A stretch of DNA of 64,000 bases from Nesterenkonia alba DSM 19423 (GCF_000421745.1 NZ_ATXP01000010.1:39936-103935), one strand, 5' to 3'; counted from the stretch's first letter, positions 32,934-44,861 are shown. Made by a program: numbers and translations. Notes: generated by a model from the sequence alone, not told the origin.

Positions 32934-33916
32934 GCATTGGCCGTATTGTCATCATTGGCGCTGGAGCAGTCGGTGCCGGAACCGCTGCCGAACTTGCCTT
33001 ACGCGGGCGGGAACATCTGCTGATCGGCCGGGGTGAACAGATCCGCCACATCGCAGCCCACGGGCTGAGCTACCGCCGTCCTGATGGGGTTACCCAGGTG
33101 CCCATCACCACTTGCGAGGGAATCGAAGCAGCCGAACTGCAGCCCGAAGACCTCCTCATCATGGCGACCAAGACCCAGCACGTGGAGGAGGCGTCCCAAC
33201 AGGTGGCCTGGAAGTCCGTCGGCGAGGGCACTGCCGCCACGGATCTGCCGATCCTCACCCTGCAGAATGGCATGGAGGCCGAACGGATCCTGCTGCGGCG
33301 CTTCGAGCGGGTCTATGGGGGATCCATCCTCATTCCCGCCAGCTACACCCGCACCGGGGAGGTGATCTCCGGGGCCGCCCCGAAGATCGCCACCTTCGTC
33401 CTGGGGCGGGCACCTCGGGGGCTTGATGACACCGCTGAGCAGATCGCCGATTTGCTGCGCGGTATCGACTGGCTGGTGCAAACCAGCGACGATGTCATCC
33501 GGTGGAAAGCTCGGAAGCTACTGCACAGCGTGAAGAACGGCCTCGAACTGCTCAACACCGATGACGAGGCCCGGCAGCGGGCGGGCAAGGCCCTCTCCGC
33601 AGAGGCGCGGGCGGTCTTCGACGCTGCGGGGATCGACCCCGCCGACGACGCCGAACGCACGGTGGACCTTTCCCAGTTCCAGGTCGATGAACGCAGCGGA
33701 TACAGCCCCGGTCAGCAGTCCACATGGCAATCGTTCACCCGTGGGGCCAGCAGCCATGAGGCCGATTACCTCAACGGCCAGATCGTCCTGCTCGGCCGAG
33801 AACTGGGGGTGCCCACCCCGGTGAATGCAGCCCTGCAACGGGCCCTGGGTGAAGCGTGGCTGCACGGTCAGCGTCCCGGTGAGATCCCCGCCGCAGGCGT
33901 GCTCGCCGCGATCTGA
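32930..33916 (+). CDS. Ketopantoate reductase (PanE/ApbA)-like protein
   Basis: 328 residues from ATG 32930, with GGAGGA upstream and a 4-base overlap with the preceding gene. N-terminal Rossmann motif IIGAGAVGAGTAAELALRG near 8-26, catalytic-type lysine and Asn in KARKLLHSVKNGLELL near 190-205, and EADYLNGQIVLLGRELGVPTPVN near 272-294, as in PanE/ApbA. PanE reduces ketopantoate with NADPH for pantothenate, a pathway branching from the valine precursor, but family paralogues have other substrates. It interrupts the usual trpE-membrane protein-HGxxPAAW-trpC order. Confidence 0.8.
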   Translation: MSIGRIVIIGAGAVGAGTAAELALRGREHLLIGRGEQIRHIAAHGLSYRRPDGVTQVPITTCEGIEAAELQPEDLLIMATKTQHVEEASQQVAWKSVGEGTAATDLPILTLQNGMEAERILLRRFERVYGGSILIPASYTRTGEVISGAAPKIATFVLGRAPRGLDDTAEQIADLLRGIDWLVQTSDDVIRWKARKLLHSVKNGLELLNTDDEARQRAGKALSAEARAVFDAAGIDPADDAERTVDLSQFQVDERSGYSPGQQSTWQSFTRGASSHEADYLNGQIVLLGRELGVPTPVNAALQRALGEAWLHGQRPGEIPAAGVLAAI

Positions 33917-34029
33917 TGTGCCACTGGCTGAGATGTGACGTCGCACCGGTCACACGGCTCTGGCTGGCGTGGCAGAATGGGTGACGAGCTTTTCGACACT
34001 CTGTAGAGGACTTGAAGGAGAGACTTTCG

Positions 34030-34404
34030 ATGGCGACCAGCCCCGGCAGCGTTCGCGACGTGGAGCAGAAGCCCAGCGCCGACGACGAGTTCATCCACTA
34101 CGACCACATCGGGCACGGCTCTACCCCTGCAGCCTGGACCCTGTGCGGGATCATCATGGTCGCTGCGGTCATCGCCGGCGTCGCCTTTATCGGGCAATGG
34201 TGGTTCCTGCTGTGGGTCGCCGGTGCCTTGGTGCCGGTGGCGCTCATCGCCGGACTGGTGATGAAACAGATGGGGTACGGCGTGGAGATGGATTCCAAGG
34301 CCGTGCTCAAGCGCGGCGAGGACCCGGATGCCCACCGCGGCCCGGCCATTCCTGATGAGACCTCCAGCCCGGCCAAGCGCAAGCCAGCACCCAGCACGGA
34401 CTGA
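34030..34404 (+). CDS. HGxxPAAW family membrane protein (DUF6704)
   Basis: 124 residues from ATG 34030 with AAGGAG nine bases upstream. The family signature HGSTPAAW is near residue 29, followed by two membrane helices near 37-55 and 58-78 and a charged, Pro/Lys-rich tail. Small proteins of this type are fixed members of actinobacterial trp clusters; their function is unknown. It lies 113 bases after the PanE-like gene, so it may have its own promoter (CAGAAT near 33973), and precedes trpC by 19 bases. Confidence 0.82.
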   Translation: MATSPGSVRDVEQKPSADDEFIHYDHIGHGSTPAAWTLCGIIMVAAVIAGVAFIGQWWFLLWVAGALVPVALIAGLVMKQMGYGVEMDSKAVLKRGEDPDAHRGPAIPDETSSPAKRKPAPSTD

Positions 34405-34423
34405 ACCCGCACACACCAGACGT

Positions 34424-35239
34424 ATGCCCACAGTCCTCGACACCATCATCGACGGCGTCCGGGAGGACCTCGCCGAACGCGTCCGCCATACCCCGGCTCA
34501 GGCCATTCGCCGCTGGGCTGAAGATGCCCCGCCTGCCCTGGATGCCCGCGCCGCATTGACCGGCGGACGTGACGACGCCCGCGGTGTTCGGATCATTGCG
34601 GAGGTGAAACGCTCCTCACCGTCCAAGGGGTCTCTGGCCGCGATCCCCGACCCGGCCGCCCTCGCGCAGGCCTACCAGACCGGGGGTGCCTCGGTGATCT
34701 CGGTGCTCACCGAGCGGCGCCGCTTCGGCGGCAGTCTGGATGACCTCGACGCTGTGCGGCAGCGGGTCGACATTCCCGTGTTGCGCAAGGACTTCACCGT
34801 GGAGGAATACCAGATCTACGAGGCACGTGCCCACGGTGCCGACCTCGTGCTCCTCATCGTTGCCGCGCTCGACGATGCTCAGTTGCGCGACTTTCTGCAG
34901 GCGACCGAAGGTCTCGGCATGAACGCGCTCGTTGAAGCCCACACCGAAGAGGAAATCGCCCGAGCCGTGGAGGTCGGAGCAAGCATCGTCGGGGTCAATG
35001 TCCGGAACCTGAAAACCCTCGAGGTGGACCCTGGCCACTACCAAGCGATGGCCCGGCACCTACCTGACGACGTCGTGCGTATTGCCGAATCCGGTGTGGA
35101 TTCCCCGGGCGTGGTTCTCGACTACGCTCGGCAAGGTGCCGATGCGGTGCTGGTAGGGGAGGCGCTGGTCAAACACGGCGACCCCACCGCAGCAGTGGCC
35201 GACTTCCGTTCCGCCAGCCTCGCCAAGGAGAGCCAGTGA
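34424..35239 (+). CDS. trpC: Indole-3-glycerol phosphate synthase
   Basis: 271 residues. A TIM barrel closing the indole ring. Motifs: [15 protein letters not shown] near 56-70 with the substrate-binding Glu and Lys, [22 protein letters not shown] near 119-140 with the catalytic Lys, [14 protein letters not shown] near 186-199 and AESGV. Monofunctional; trpF is not in the window. Overlaps the trpB GTG by four bases. Confidence 0.95.
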   Translation: MPTVLDTIIDGVREDLAERVRHTPAQAIRRWAEDAPPALDARAALTGGRDDARGVRIIAEVKRSSPSKGSLAAIPDPAALAQAYQTGGASVISVLTERRRFGGSLDDLDAVRQRVDIPVLRKDFTVEEYQIYEARAHGADLVLLIVAALDDAQLRDFLQATEGLGMNALVEAHTEEEIARAVEVGASIVGVNVRNLKTLEVDPGHYQAMARHLPDDVVRIAESGVDSPGVVLDYARQGADAVLVGEALVKHGDPTAAVADFRSASLAKESQ

Positions 35240-36492
35240 ACCCCCCGTCCCAGTACCGCGACGCCCCCGGCCCCTATTTTGGGGACTACGGTGGCCGGTG
35301 GATCCCTGAATCCCTGGTCGCGGCGCTCGACGAGCTCGAAGCTGCCTTCCGCTCGGCCACTGAGGACCCCGCCTTTGTCGCCGAATACCAGCGTCTGGCC
35401 CGGGACTACATCGGCCGTCCCAGCCTGCTGACTGAGGCGCAGCGCTTTGCCGCCGACGTCGGCTCTGCTCGGATCTTCCTCAAACGGGAAGATCTCAACC
35501 ACACCGGTAGTCACAAGATCAACAATGCGTTGGGGCAGGCGCTCATCGCCAAACGGTTGGGGAAGACCCGGCTCATCGCCGAAACCGGGGCCGGCCAGCA
35601 CGGGGTCGCCACCGCCACTGCAGCGGCCCTGCTCGGCCTGGACTGCGTGGTCTACATGGGGGCTGAAGATACCCGCCGTCAGGCGCTCAACGTCGCCCGG
35701 ATGAACCTGCTGGGCACTGAAGTCGTACCCGTCGAGCACGGTTCCCAGACACTTTCCGATGCCATCAATGAGGCCTTGCGGGACTGGGTCGCCTCCGTGG
35801 ACAGTACTCACTATGTCCTGGGCACGGTGGCTGGTCCGCACCCCTTCCCGGAGATGGTCCGCTGGTTCCACCGCGTCATCGGGGAAGAGACCCGGGCGCA
35901 GATCCTCGAGCAGACCGGCACCCTGCCAGATGCGGTGGTGGCCTGCGTCGGCGGCGGCTCCAACGCCCTGGGGATCTTCCACGGCTTCCTCGACGACGAG
36001 TCAGTCGGTCTCTATGGCTACGAAGCCGGGGGAGAGGGTCTGGAAACCGGTAAGCACGCAGCGGCGATCACCCTGGGTCGGGCCGGACTGCTTCACGGTG
36101 CCCGCAGTTACCTCATGCAGGACGACGACGGCCAGACCATCGATTCACACTCCATCTCTGCAGGGCTGGACTACCCCTCTGTGGGTCCTGAGCACGCCCA
36201 TTTGGCCGATACCGGGCGGGTGACCTACGAGGCAGTGACCGATGCCGAATGCATGGAAGCTTTTGCCGCCCTGTGCCGGACCGAGGGGATCATCCCCGCC
36301 ATCGAATCCGCTCACGCCCTGGCCGGGGCTGCTCGACTCTCGGCCTCCTGGGGGGATGATGGCAACAACCGGATCATCGTGGTCTCCCTCTCCGGTCGGG
36401 GAGATAAGGATGTCGCCACCGCGGCCGAATGGTTCGACCTGCTACCAGCAGATGAGGACTCCGACGCACCACCGACGGGGGTAGAGGCATGA
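35236..36492 (+). CDS. trpB: Tryptophan synthase beta subunit
   Basis: 418 residues from a GTG that overlaps the trpC stop. Condenses indole with serine. The PLP lysine is in [16 protein letters not shown] near 88-103, [19 protein letters not shown] is near 116-134, and the phosphate loop [12 protein letters not shown] is near 237-248. The usual substrate-tunnel start [15 protein letters not shown] is near 12-26. Overlaps trpA by four bases. SerA, which starts serine synthesis, is at 53.0 kb. Confidence 0.96.
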   Translation: MNPPSQYRDAPGPYFGDYGGRWIPESLVAALDELEAAFRSATEDPAFVAEYQRLARDYIGRPSLLTEAQRFAADVGSARIFLKREDLNHTGSHKINNALGQALIAKRLGKTRLIAETGAGQHGVATATAAALLGLDCVVYMGAEDTRRQALNVARMNLLGTEVVPVEHGSQTLSDAINEALRDWVASVDSTHYVLGTVAGPHPFPEMVRWFHRVIGEETRAQILEQTGTLPDAVVACVGGGSNALGIFHGFLDDESVGLYGYEAGGEGLETGKHAAAITLGRAGLLHGARSYLMQDDDGQTIDSHSISAGLDYPSVGPEHAHLADTGRVTYEAVTDAECMEAFAALCRTEGIIPAIESAHALAGAARLSASWGDDGNNRIIVVSLSGRGDKDVATAAEWFDLLPADEDSDAPPTGVEA

Positions 36493-37274
36493 GCATCACC
36501 GCAGCGGCTATCGACGCCGCCAAGGACCAAGGACGTGCCGCCTTCGTCGGGTACCTACCCGCCGGTTACCCGGACAAGGAGACCTCCATCGCTGCGGCCA
36601 TCGCCCTGGCCCGTGGGGGAGCCGACGTTATCGAGATCGGTATCCCCTACTCGGACCCCGTGATGGACGGCCCTGTCATCCAGCAAGCCACCACAGAGGT
36701 GCTGCAGCGTGGTTTCCGCATCGACGAAGTCTTCGAGATCGTCGCAGCAGTGACTGAAGCCACCGATGCTGCGGTGCTGGTGATGACCTACTACAACCTC
36801 ATCGACCGGATGGGCCCCCAGACCTTTGCTCGCCGGCTTGCCGAGGCCGGCGGAGCCGGTGCCATCACCCCCGACCTCATCCCGGATGAGGCCGCCGAAT
36901 GGATCGCTGCCGCCGAGGCGCACGACCTCGACCGAGTGTTCCTCGCTGCCCCGACGTCTACCGATCAGCGACTGCGCCGTATCGCCGAGCTCAGCCGCGG
37001 CTTCGTCTACGGAGTCTCCCTGATGGGCGTCACCGGTGCCCGGAGTACCGTCTCCGATGCGGCGGCCGATGTGGTCGCCCGGACCAAAGCCGCCGGTGCT
37101 GAGCGTGTCTGCGTGGGCCTGGGAGTCTCCACCCGCGCCCACGTCGAAGAGATCGGAGCCTACGCCGACGGGGTGATCGTCGGCACCGCACTCGTGGCCG
37201 CCTTGCGCGACGGTGGCCCGGAGGCGGTCGAACAGCTCGCCGGAGAACTCTCCGGCACAGCACCCCTCCGTTAG
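36489..37274 (+). CDS. trpA: Tryptophan synthase alpha subunit
   Basis: 261 residues. Cleaves indole-3-glycerol phosphate and channels indole to TrpB. Catalytic Glu in [19 protein letters not shown] near 47-65 with the following Asp, [15 protein letters not shown] near 171-185, and [13 protein letters not shown] near 204-216. Ends the trp run; lgt starts 24 bases later from its own -10 box. Confidence 0.96.
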   Translation: MSITAAAIDAAKDQGRAAFVGYLPAGYPDKETSIAAAIALARGGADVIEIGIPYSDPVMDGPVIQQATTEVLQRGFRIDEVFEIVAAVTEATDAAVLVMTYYNLIDRMGPQTFARRLAEAGGAGAITPDLIPDEAAEWIAAAEAHDLDRVFLAAPTSTDQRLRRIAELSRGFVYGVSLMGVTGARSTVSDAAADVVARTKAAGAERVCVGLGVSTRAHVEEIGAYADGVIVGTALVAALRDGGPEAVEQLAGELSGTAPLR

Positions 37275-37285
37275 GAAACTGCTGA

Positions 37286-37299
37286 TACCTTGCACCCCA
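37286..37299 (+). promoter_or_regulatory. TACCTT -10 box, leaderless lgt
   Basis: TACCTT at 37286-37291 is followed after 7 bases by ATG 37299. An upstream in-frame TTG (37290) lies inside the box and is unlikely to be the start. Confidence 0.45.
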
Positions 37300-38489
37300 T
37301 GACCACCATCCTTGCCGGTTTTCCCCCACCGCCACTGCGCGCTATCGATCTGCCCGGACCCTTTGAGATCGCCATGTACGCGGTCTGCATCGTTGCAGGC
37401 GCGGTTCTCGCCGTGCTGCTGGCCACCAGGCTGTGGCGTTCCCGCGGCGGAGATCCAGAGGATGTCCTCACCGCCACCCTCTGGGCCGTGGTGTTGGGCA
37501 TCATCGGAGCACGGATCTACCACGTCATCTCCTCTCCAGATGGGTACTTCGGCGAGGATGGCGACTTCCTGCGTGCCTTCCAAATCTGGCACGGCGGGCT
37601 CTCCATCATCGGGGCAGTGGCGGCCGGCTCGATCGGAGTCTGGCTGGCCTGCCGACGCTACGGGATGAAATTCGGTGCCTTCGCCGATGCCGTCGTGCCC
37701 GGAGTGCTACTGGCCCAGGCGGTAGGCCGCTGGGGCAACTGGTTTAACCAGGAACTCTTCGGCCGCTCCACCGATCTGCCCTGGGGTCTGCGCATCGACC
37801 TCGACCAGGCCCACTCCGCTCCGGCCGGGACCACAGAACAGACTCTGTTCCACCCCACTTTCCTCTACGAATCAATCTGGAACCTCTTGGGCGTCGTCGC
37901 GCTGGTGTGGCTCTACCGCCGATTCCAGTTCCGCTCCGGTCTGCTGACATTGACCTATGTGGCCTACTACGCTCTGGGCCGGTTCTGGATCGAATCCCTG
38001 CGGATCGATGAGGAGACCAAATCCACCCAGTACCCGCTGCGCGAGGCCATCGGGTTGGACTGGCGACTGAACCAGATCATCGTGTTCGTCGTCTTCCTCG
38101 CCGCTGTGGCCGGGATGATCTACCTGTGGACCAAGCGGCCCCGTACTGAGGACGAAATCCTCGAACAGCTGGAGGTCTACCGCCCCGGTGCCGGACCCCG
38201 TGGTTCCCAGCAGTCCCTCGACGGGGATGAGGACGCGGAGAAAGACTCGAACGCAGAGGCCGGCAGCACTGACGAAGACAGCACTGACGAAGACAGCACT
38301 GACGAAGACACTGAGAAGACGGATACCTCCGACGACGCCGAGGGGACAGAATCCGACGATCTCACCTCATCGTCGTCGCAGGCTGATGCTGGTGCTGAGG
38401 AGAGCGCCGACGACGCCGAGGAGACCGACGCCGACACGCCCGAGGGGGCAGCTGAGGACGACACCGAGGGCAAGGGTAAACCTGCCTGA
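37299..38489 (+). CDS. lgt: Prolipoprotein diacylglyceryl transferase
   Basis: 396 residues, of which about 1-285 are the enzyme. Lgt moves diacylglycerol from phosphatidylglycerol to the lipobox cysteine of prelipoproteins at the membrane. Seven membrane segments and the signature AQAVGRWGNWFNQELFGR near 139-156 are present, with IWHGGLSIIGAVAAG near 93-107 and YALGRFWIESLR near 222-233. The last 110 residues are an extremely acidic tail of Asp, Glu, Ser and Thr, including three identical STDED repeats (residues 323-337) encoded by 15-base tandem repeats. Confidence 0.93.
   Translation: MTTILAGFPPPPLRAIDLPGPFEIAMYAVCIVAGAVLAVLLATRLWRSRGGDPEDVLTATLWAVVLGIIGARIYHVISSPDGYFGEDGDFLRAFQIWHGGLSIIGAVAAGSIGVWLACRRYGMKFGAFADAVVPGVLLAQAVGRWGNWFNQELFGRSTDLPWGLRIDLDQAHSAPAGTTEQTLFHPTFLYESIWNLLGVVALVWLYRRFQFRSGLLTLTYVAYYALGRFWIESLRIDEETKSTQYPLREAIGLDWRLNQIIVFVVFLAAVAGMIYLWTKRPRTEDEILEQLEVYRPGAGPRGSQQSLDGDEDAEKDSNAEAGSTDEDSTDEDSTDEDTEKTDTSDDAEGTESDDLTSSSSQADAGAEESADDAEETDADTPEGAAEDDTEGKGKPA
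38265..38309 (+). repeat. Three perfect 15-bp tandem repeats in the lgt tail
   Basis: AGCACTGACGAAGAC is repeated at 38265, 38280 and 38295 without change and encodes STDED three times. Perfect identity suggests recent copy-number change. Confidence 0.9.
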
Positions 38490-38617
38490 ACAACATCCCA
38501 CAGAGTGAGCACAATTTGCGCCGAGGGCCGATGGCGCGCAAGATTGATCTGATCTCCTGCTGAGCCGGGAGCTCTCATGCGTGCCTTGAGAATCGCACCC
38601 AATTCTTGAGCGCGTCC

Positions 38618-38636
38618 GGAAGCGCCACGCGCTTCC
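38618..38636 (+). other. Hairpin in the gltB upstream region
   Basis: A perfect 8-bp stem GGAAGCGC/GCGCTTCC with loop CAC. It lies 67 bases before the gltB ATG in a 213-base gap without genes; it could be the lgt terminator (no T-run) or a leader structure. Confidence 0.4.
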
Positions 38637-38702
38637 CACCGCTGTGCGCCCACCCGAAGCGCCTGACTCTCGCACCATGTGAGCGGAGGAAGGAACATCG
38701 TT

Positions 38703-41700
38703 ATGTCCGTTTCCCATTCGGAAGCTGCAGGACTGAGTGCCGAGGCCTTAGACCAGCAGATCATCAGCCCCTACACCCGGTTTGCCGCGTTCCCGGAGAA
38801 GCAGGGGCTCTACGACCCGGCTAACGAGCACGAGAACTGCGGCATGGCCGCCGTGGCCACACTCCGCGGCACCCCCGGGCACGACATTGTCGACCACGCC
38901 CTGCACGCCCTGCGCTGCGTGGAGCACCGCGGCGCAGTCGGCGGCGACGTCGGCACCGGTGACGGGGCCGGCATCCTCACCCAGATCCCTGACGAACTCT
39001 TCCGCGCAGTGGTCGACTTCGACCTTCCCGCCGCTGGCGAATACGCCGCGGGCACTGCGTTCCTCCCCAAAGACGACGCCGAACGTGACGAGATGGTCGC
39101 CACCTTCGAGCAGATGGCCGCCGACCAGGGTCTGACTGTGCTCGGCTGGCGCGATGTGCCCATCGATGATTCCATGATCGGCTCCCTGGCCCGGGAGTCC
39201 ATGCCCTTCTTCAAGCAGGTCTTCCTCACTCTGGCCCCTGAGGATTCCTACGAATACCAGGAGTCCGCCGCCGGAACCCTGGATCAGCGGGCCTGGCGGC
39301 TGCGCAAGCGCGCCCAGAACCGCATCGGGATCTACTTCCCCTCCCTGTCGAGCAAGACCATCACCTACAAGGGGATGCTGACCACCGCCCAGCTAGAGCC
39401 TTTCTACCCGGACCTGGCTGACGAGCGCTACAAGACCACCCTGGGAATCGTTCACTCCCGGTTCTCCACCAACACGTTCCCCTCCTGGCCGCTGGCCCAG
39501 CCGCTGCGCCAGATCGCCCACAACGGGGAGATCAACACAGTGCAGGGAAACCGCAACTGGATGCGGGCCCGGCAGTCGATGATGAACTCCGAACTGCTCG
39601 GCGATGACCCGGAGTACCTCTTCCCCATCTGCACCCCGGGAGCCAGCGACTCCACCAGCTTCGATGAAGCCGCCGAGTTGCTCATGCTCTCCGGGCGGCC
39701 ACTGTCCATGGCGATGCGGATGATGATCCCGGAAGCCTGGGAGAACCACGAGTCCATGGACCCGGATCTGCGGGCTTTCTACGAGTACCACGCCATGCTC
39801 ATGGAGGCTTGGGACGGTCCGGCCGCCATCGCCTTCACCGACGGCACCCAGGTCGGTGCGGTCCTGGACCGTAACGGGCTGCGCCCGGCCCGCTACTGGG
39901 TCAGCGACGACGGACTTGTGGTCCTGTCCTCCGAAGTCGGCGTCATCGACCTCGAACCCAGCAAGGTCGTCCGCAAAGGCCGAGTGGCCCCGGGCATGAT
40001 GTTCCTGCTCGACACCGCCGAAGGCCGGATCATTGAGGACGAGGAAATCAAGGCCGATTTCGCCTCCAAGGAACCGTGGGCCGAATGGGTCTCTGAGAAC
40101 CTCGTCAAACTTGAAGACCTCCCTGAGCGCCTGCATGTGAAGCACCCCTCCGGCTCGGTACGACTGCGCCAGCAGACCTTCGGGTACACCCACGAGGAAC
40201 TGAAAATCCTCATTGGCCCAATGGCTGCCACCGGCGCTGAACCGATCGGTGCTATGGGCACCGACACCCCAATCGCGGTGCTGGCCGAACGGCCCCGGCT
40301 GCTCTTTGACTACTTCGTGCAGACTTTCGCCCAGGTGACCAACCCTCCGCTGGATGCCATTCGCGAGGAACTGGTGACCTCCCTGGGCGTGCACATCGGC
40401 CCCAACGGGAACCTGCTGGCCCCCGGGCACGTGCGCACGCGGCAGGTGAAACTCGACTTCCCGGTCATCGACAACGACCAACTGGCCAAAATTGCCAATA
40501 TCCGCAACGAGGAAGGCCAGAAGGCAGCACTGAAGATCCGTGGACTCTTCCGGGTGGGCTCCACCGAGGAGGAATTCCGCCAGCGGATTCGTGAGATCTG
40601 CGAGAAAGTCTCCGCTGCGGTCAACCGCGGGGTCAGCTACATCGTGCTCTCCGACCGGGACTCCAATGCCCAATGGGCGCCGATTCCCTCGCTGCTGCTG
40701 GTCTCTGCAGTCCACCACCACCTGCTGAAATCAGCCATCCGGACCCGAGCCTCCCTGATCGTCGAAGCCGGGGATGTGCGTGAAGTCCACCACGTGGCCT
40801 GCCTCATCGGCTACGGAGCCGCCGCAGTCAACCCCTACCTGGCCATGGAGACCGCCGAGGACATGGTCCGCCGCGGTGACATCACCAACGTCACCGAAGA
40901 ACAGGCCGTGCGTAACCTCATCACCGCCTTAGGCAAGGGCGTGCTGAAGATCATGTCCAAGATGGGCATCTCCACGGTCGCCTCGTACTCCGGGGCCCAG
41001 ACATTCGAGGCTGTGGGACTCTCCCAGCGGATGGTGGACCAGTACTTCACCGGCACCAACTCGGTGATGGGCGGAGTGGGGCTCGGAGTGATCGCCTCCG
41101 AGACGCTGGAACGCCACACCAAGGCCTACCCGCCCGACGGCAACGACCTAGGCCGTGGTGACGAACTCGACGTCGGGGGAGAGTACCAGTGGCGTCGGGA
41201 AGGTCCACCGCACCTGTTCAACCCGGAGACGGTGTTCAAGTTGCAGCACTCCTCCCGCACCCGCCGCTACGACATCTTCAAGCAGTACACCAAGGCCGTG
41301 GACGACCAGTCCCAGGCGTTGATGACCTTGCGCGGGCTGTTCAAATTCAAGCCGGTGCGTGAGCCCATCCCCGTCAGCGAGGTCGAGCCGGTCAGCGAGA
41401 TCGTGAAGCGGTTCAACACCGGAGCGATGAGCTACGGTTCGATCTCCCAGGAGGCTCACGAGACCCTGGCGATCGCGATGAACCGGCTCGGTGGCCGGTC
41501 CAACACCGGTGAGGGCGGGGAACACCCGCAGCGTCTCATCGACCCCGAACGCCGTTCGGCGATCAAACAGATCGCCTCCGGCCGGTTCGGCGTGACCAGC
41601 CAGTACCTCACCCACGCCGACGACATCCAGATCAAGATGGCCCAGGGTGCCAAGCCTGGCGAGGGCGGCCAGCTCATGGGTAAGAAGGTCTACCCCTGGG

Positions 41701-43346
41701 TCGCCGAGACCCGACACTCCACCCCCGGAGTGTCCCTGGTCTCCCCGCCTCCGCACCACGACATCTACTCCATCGAGGACCTCAAACAGCTCATCTACGA
41801 CCTCAAACGGGCCAACACCGGTGCGCGGGTCCACGTGAAGCTGGTCTCTCTCAACGGAGTCGGTACGGTGGCGGCCGGAGTGGCCAAGGCAAGTGCCGAC
41901 GTCGTGCTCATCTCCGGACACGACGGCGGCACCGGAGCCTCCCCCCTGAACTCACTGAAGCACGCCGGCACCCCCTGGGAACTGGGACTGGCCGAGGCTC
42001 AGCAGACCCTGATGCTCAACGGACTACGCGAACGCGTCACTGTCCAGGTCGACGGTCAGCTGAAGACCGGCCGTGACGTCGTCGTCGCTGCCCTGCTGGG
42101 GGCTGAGGAGTACGGCTTCGCCACCAGCGCACTGGTGGTCTCCGGCTGCATCATGATGCGGGTGTGCCACCTGGACACCTGCCCGGTCGGGGTTGCCACC
42201 CAGAACCCCACCCTGCGCGAGCGCTATACCGGCAAGGCCGACCACGTGGTGAACTTCTTCGAGTTCGTTGCCCAGGAGGTCCGTGAATACCTCGCCGAAC
42301 TCGGCTTCCGCAGTCTCGATGAGGCGATCGGGCACATCGACGCCCTCGACATGGACGAGGCCAAACGGCACTGGAAGGCAGACGGGCTTGACCTCTCCGC
42401 GGTGTTGTCCGGCTGGGACCCCAACGACCCGGCCACCGCCAAGATGCTGCGCCGTACTGCCGAACAGGACCACGAGCTTGAGAAGCACTTCGACGTGGCC
42501 ATCATTGAGCAGGCTCAACCGGCCATCCACCACGGCGAGCAGGTGCGCGTGGCGTCCCGCGTGGTCAACACCGACCGTTCAGTGGGGACCATGCTCGGCC
42601 ACGAGGTGACCAAGGCCCTGGGGCTGTCCACCTTGGAGCACAACACGATCCAGCTGGACCTCCACGGAGAGGCTGGCCAGTCCCTCGGCGCCTTCCTGCC
42701 CCATGGGGTGACCATCCGGCTCTCCGGCGACGCCAACGACTACGTGGGCAAGGGGCTCTCCGGTGGGCGGATCATCGTCCATCCCGACCCCGCTGCTCCG
42801 CTGGTTGCGGCGGAGAACGTCATCGCCGGCAATGTGATCGGCTACGGTGCCACCGCTGGGGAAATGTTCCTGCGCGGACAGGTCGGCGAGCGGTTCCTGG
42901 TGCGCAACTCCGGGGTCACCGCCGTCGTCGAAGGCATCGGGGACCACGGCTGCGAGTACATGACTGGGGGACAGACCCTCATCCTGGGGCCCACCGGGCG
43001 TAACTTCGGCGCCGGGATGTCCGGCGGCACCGCCTATGTGCTGGACTTCGACTCCGGCAAGCTCAATGTTCAGGCCGCCACAAACGGTGACCTGCTGCTG
43101 AGTGAGTTGGATGCCGAGGACAAACAGATTGTGCTCGACCTGCTGCGCCGCCACCAGGAGGAGACCGGATCCGTCGTGGCCGAGGAGCTGCTGACTGATC
43201 CCGAGGCCACCTTCGGCCGTATCACCAAGATCCTGCCCCGCGACTACGACGCCGTGCTGCGTGCCCGTGCCGATGCCCTCGATGAGGGACTCGACCCCAA
43301 CGGGGACGAAGCCTGGCAGAAGATTCTGGAGGTGACCCGTGGCTGA
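38703..43346 (+). CDS. gltB: Glutamate synthase large subunit
   Basis: 1547 residues from ATG 38703 with GGAGGAAGGA upstream. It transfers the amide of glutamine to 2-oxoglutarate. The N-terminal nucleophile amidotransferase starts at C46 (HENCGMAAV) after a 45-residue propeptide that must be removed. The FMN barrel follows with [15 protein letters not shown] and [13 protein letters not shown]; the 3Fe-4S cysteines are in [15 protein letters not shown]; the C-terminal GXGXG helix domain has [12 protein letters not shown] sequence. Overlaps gltD by eight bases. Confidence 0.96.
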   Translation: MSVSHSEAAGLSAEALDQQIISPYTRFAAFPEKQGLYDPANEHENCGMAAVATLRGTPGHDIVDHALHALRCVEHRGAVGGDVGTGDGAGILTQIPDELFRAVVDFDLPAAGEYAAGTAFLPKDDAERDEMVATFEQMAADQGLTVLGWRDVPIDDSMIGSLARESMPFFKQVFLTLAPEDSYEYQESAAGTLDQRAWRLRKRAQNRIGIYFPSLSSKTITYKGMLTTAQLEPFYPDLADERYKTTLGIVHSRFSTNTFPSWPLAQPLRQIAHNGEINTVQGNRNWMRARQSMMNSELLGDDPEYLFPICTPGASDSTSFDEAAELLMLSGRPLSMAMRMMIPEAWENHESMDPDLRAFYEYHAMLMEAWDGPAAIAFTDGTQVGAVLDRNGLRPARYWVSDDGLVVLSSEVGVIDLEPSKVVRKGRVAPGMMFLLDTAEGRIIEDEEIKADFASKEPWAEWVSENLVKLEDLPERLHVKHPSGSVRLRQQTFGYTHEELKILIGPMAATGAEPIGAMGTDTPIAVLAERPRLLFDYFVQTFAQVTNPPLDAIREELVTSLGVHIGPNGNLLAPGHVRTRQVKLDFPVIDNDQLAKIANIRNEEGQKAALKIRGLFRVGSTEEEFRQRIREICEKVSAAVNRGVSYIVLSDRDSNAQWAPIPSLLLVSAVHHHLLKSAIRTRASLIVEAGDVREVHHVACLIGYGAAAVNPYLAMETAEDMVRRGDITNVTEEQAVRNLITALGKGVLKIMSKMGISTVASYSGAQTFEAVGLSQRMVDQYFTGTNSVMGGVGLGVIASETLERHTKAYPPDGNDLGRGDELDVGGEYQWRREGPPHLFNPETVFKLQHSSRTRRYDIFKQYTKAVDDQSQALMTLRGLFKFKPVREPIPVSEVEPVSEIVKRFNTGAMSYGSISQEAHETLAIAMNRLGGRSNTGEGGEHPQRLIDPERRSAIKQIASGRFGVTSQYLTHADDIQIKMAQGAKPGEGGQLMGKKVYPWVAETRHSTPGVSLVSPPPHHDIYSIEDLKQLIYDLKRANTGARVHVKLVSLNGVGTVAAGVAKASADVVLISGHDGGTGASPLNSLKHAGTPWELGLAEAQQTLMLNGLRERVTVQVDGQLKTGRDVVVAALLGAEEYGFATSALVVSGCIMMRVCHLDTCPVGVATQNPTLRERYTGKADHVVNFFEFVAQEVREYLAELGFRSLDEAIGHIDALDMDEAKRHWKADGLDLSAVLSGWDPNDPATAKMLRRTAEQDHELEKHFDVAIIEQAQPAIHHGEQVRVASRVVNTDRSVGTMLGHEVTKALGLSTLEHNTIQLDLHGEAGQSLGAFLPHGVTIRLSGDANDYVGKGLSGGRIIVHPDPAAPLVAAENVIAGNVIGYGATAGEMFLRGQVGERFLVRNSGVTAVVEGIGDHGCEYMTGGQTLILGPTGRNFGAGMSGGTAYVLDFDSGKLNVQAATNGDLLLSELDAEDKQIVLDLLRRHQEETGSVVAEELLTDPEATFGRITKILPRDYDAVLRARADALDEGLDPNGDEAWQKILEVTRG

Positions 43347-44802
43347 TCCGCGCGGATTCTTAAAGCACCGGCAGCGCCAGGACCGGCCCTCCCGCCCCGT
43401 CCCGGTGCGGATCATGGACTTCAACGAGGTCTATGAACGCCAAGAGAAGGGCGTGACCAAGACCCAGGCCAGCCGGTGTATGGACTGTGGCATCCCGTTC
43501 TGCCACACCGGGTGCCCGCTGGGGAACCTCATCCCCGAGTGGAATGACCTCATCTGGCGCGATCAGTGGGAGGAGGCCTCCCGCCGGTTGCACATGACAA
43601 ACAACTTCCCGGAGTTCACCGGGCGCATCTGCCCGGCACCCTGTGAGACCTCCTGCGTGCTGGGGATCAACCAGCCCGCGGTGACCATCAAACAGTCCGA
43701 GGTGGAAATCGCCGATGAGGCCCTGGGGCGCGGACTCGTCAAGCCCGTGGTTCCTACCCGGCTGACCGGTAAGACGGTGGCAGTGGTGGGCTCCGGGCCC
43801 GCTGGGTTGGCCGCCGCCCAGCAGCTGACCCGGGCCGGGCACACAGTGGCCGTCTACGAACGTGACGACCGGCTCGGTGGACTGCTGCGTTACGGCATCC
43901 CCGATTTCAAGATGGAAAAGCATCTGGTGGACTTCCGCATCGAACAGATGCGCACTGAAGGCACCCGGTTCTACACCAAAACTGATGTCGGCACCGACAT
44001 CAGCTGGTCGGCACTGCGGGACTCCTACGACGCCGTAGTGGTCGCCACCGGTGCCATGGTGCCCCGGGACCTGCCCATCCCCGGACGCGGACTGGCCGGC
44101 ATCCACTTCGCCATGCCGTACCTGACCCAGTCCAACCGCGCGGTCGCCGGTGACGAAGTCCCCGACCAGATCCACGCCCACGGTAAACGCGTCATCGTGC
44201 TCGGCGGTGGTGACACCGGGGCTGACTGTATCGGCACCGCACACCGCCACGGGGCCACCTCGGTGACTACGCTGGCCATCGGTAAGGAATTGCCCCGCGA
44301 GCGGCCCGAGCACGAGCCGTGGCCGATGGACCCGCGGGTCTTCGAGGTCACTAGCGCCCACGAAGAGGGCGGGGAGGTGAAGTGGTTGGCCTCGACGGTG
44401 GAGTTCCTCGGGGACGAGAACGGCCACGTCCGTGCACTCAAGGTCGCCGAGACCCAATACAACGAGGACGGCTCCCGGACCCCGAAGCCTGGCACCGAGC
44501 AGGAGATCCCCGCTGATTTGGTGTTGTTGGCCCTGGGATTCACCGGCGCGGAGCCGGACACTCTCACCGAGCAGCTCGGTGTGGACTTCACTGCCCGGGG
44601 TGCAGTAGCCCGGGACGAGGACTACCAGACCAATGTGGAAGGTGTGTTCACCGTCGGTGACGCCGGACGTGGCGCCTCCCTGGTGGTCTGGGCCATCGCC
44701 GAAGGGCGTGCCGTGGCTGCTCACGTGGACCAGTACCTCGAAGGGACCACGCGTCTGCCCGCCCCTGTCAAACCCAGTGACCGGGCGATCTCCTTAAGCT
44801 GA
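43339..44802 (+). CDS. gltD: Glutamate synthase small subunit
   Basis: 487 residues from GTG 43339. Supplies electrons from NADPH to GltB through FAD and Fe-S centres. The N-terminal Fe-S cysteines are in [18 protein letters not shown] near 46-63 and CPAPCETSC near 97-105; FAD motif [15 protein letters not shown] near 149-163; NADPH motif [15 protein letters not shown] near 290-304; second FAD motif [17 protein letters not shown] near 437-453. Translationally coupled with gltB. Confidence 0.96.
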   Translation: MADPRGFLKHRQRQDRPSRPVPVRIMDFNEVYERQEKGVTKTQASRCMDCGIPFCHTGCPLGNLIPEWNDLIWRDQWEEASRRLHMTNNFPEFTGRICPAPCETSCVLGINQPAVTIKQSEVEIADEALGRGLVKPVVPTRLTGKTVAVVGSGPAGLAAAQQLTRAGHTVAVYERDDRLGGLLRYGIPDFKMEKHLVDFRIEQMRTEGTRFYTKTDVGTDISWSALRDSYDAVVVATGAMVPRDLPIPGRGLAGIHFAMPYLTQSNRAVAGDEVPDQIHAHGKRVIVLGGGDTGADCIGTAHRHGATSVTTLAIGKELPRERPEHEPWPMDPRVFEVTSAHEEGGEVKWLASTVEFLGDENGHVRALKVAETQYNEDGSRTPKPGTEQEIPADLVLLALGFTGAEPDTLTEQLGVDFTARGAVARDEDYQTNVEGVFTVGDAGRGASLVVWAIAEGRAVAAHVDQYLEGTTRLPAPVKPSDRAISLS

Positions 44803-44861
44803 GCCGGCCGGTAGCCGCAGCTGGTCAGGCCTCCGCTGCGCACCGCAATGCGCTGGGACAT

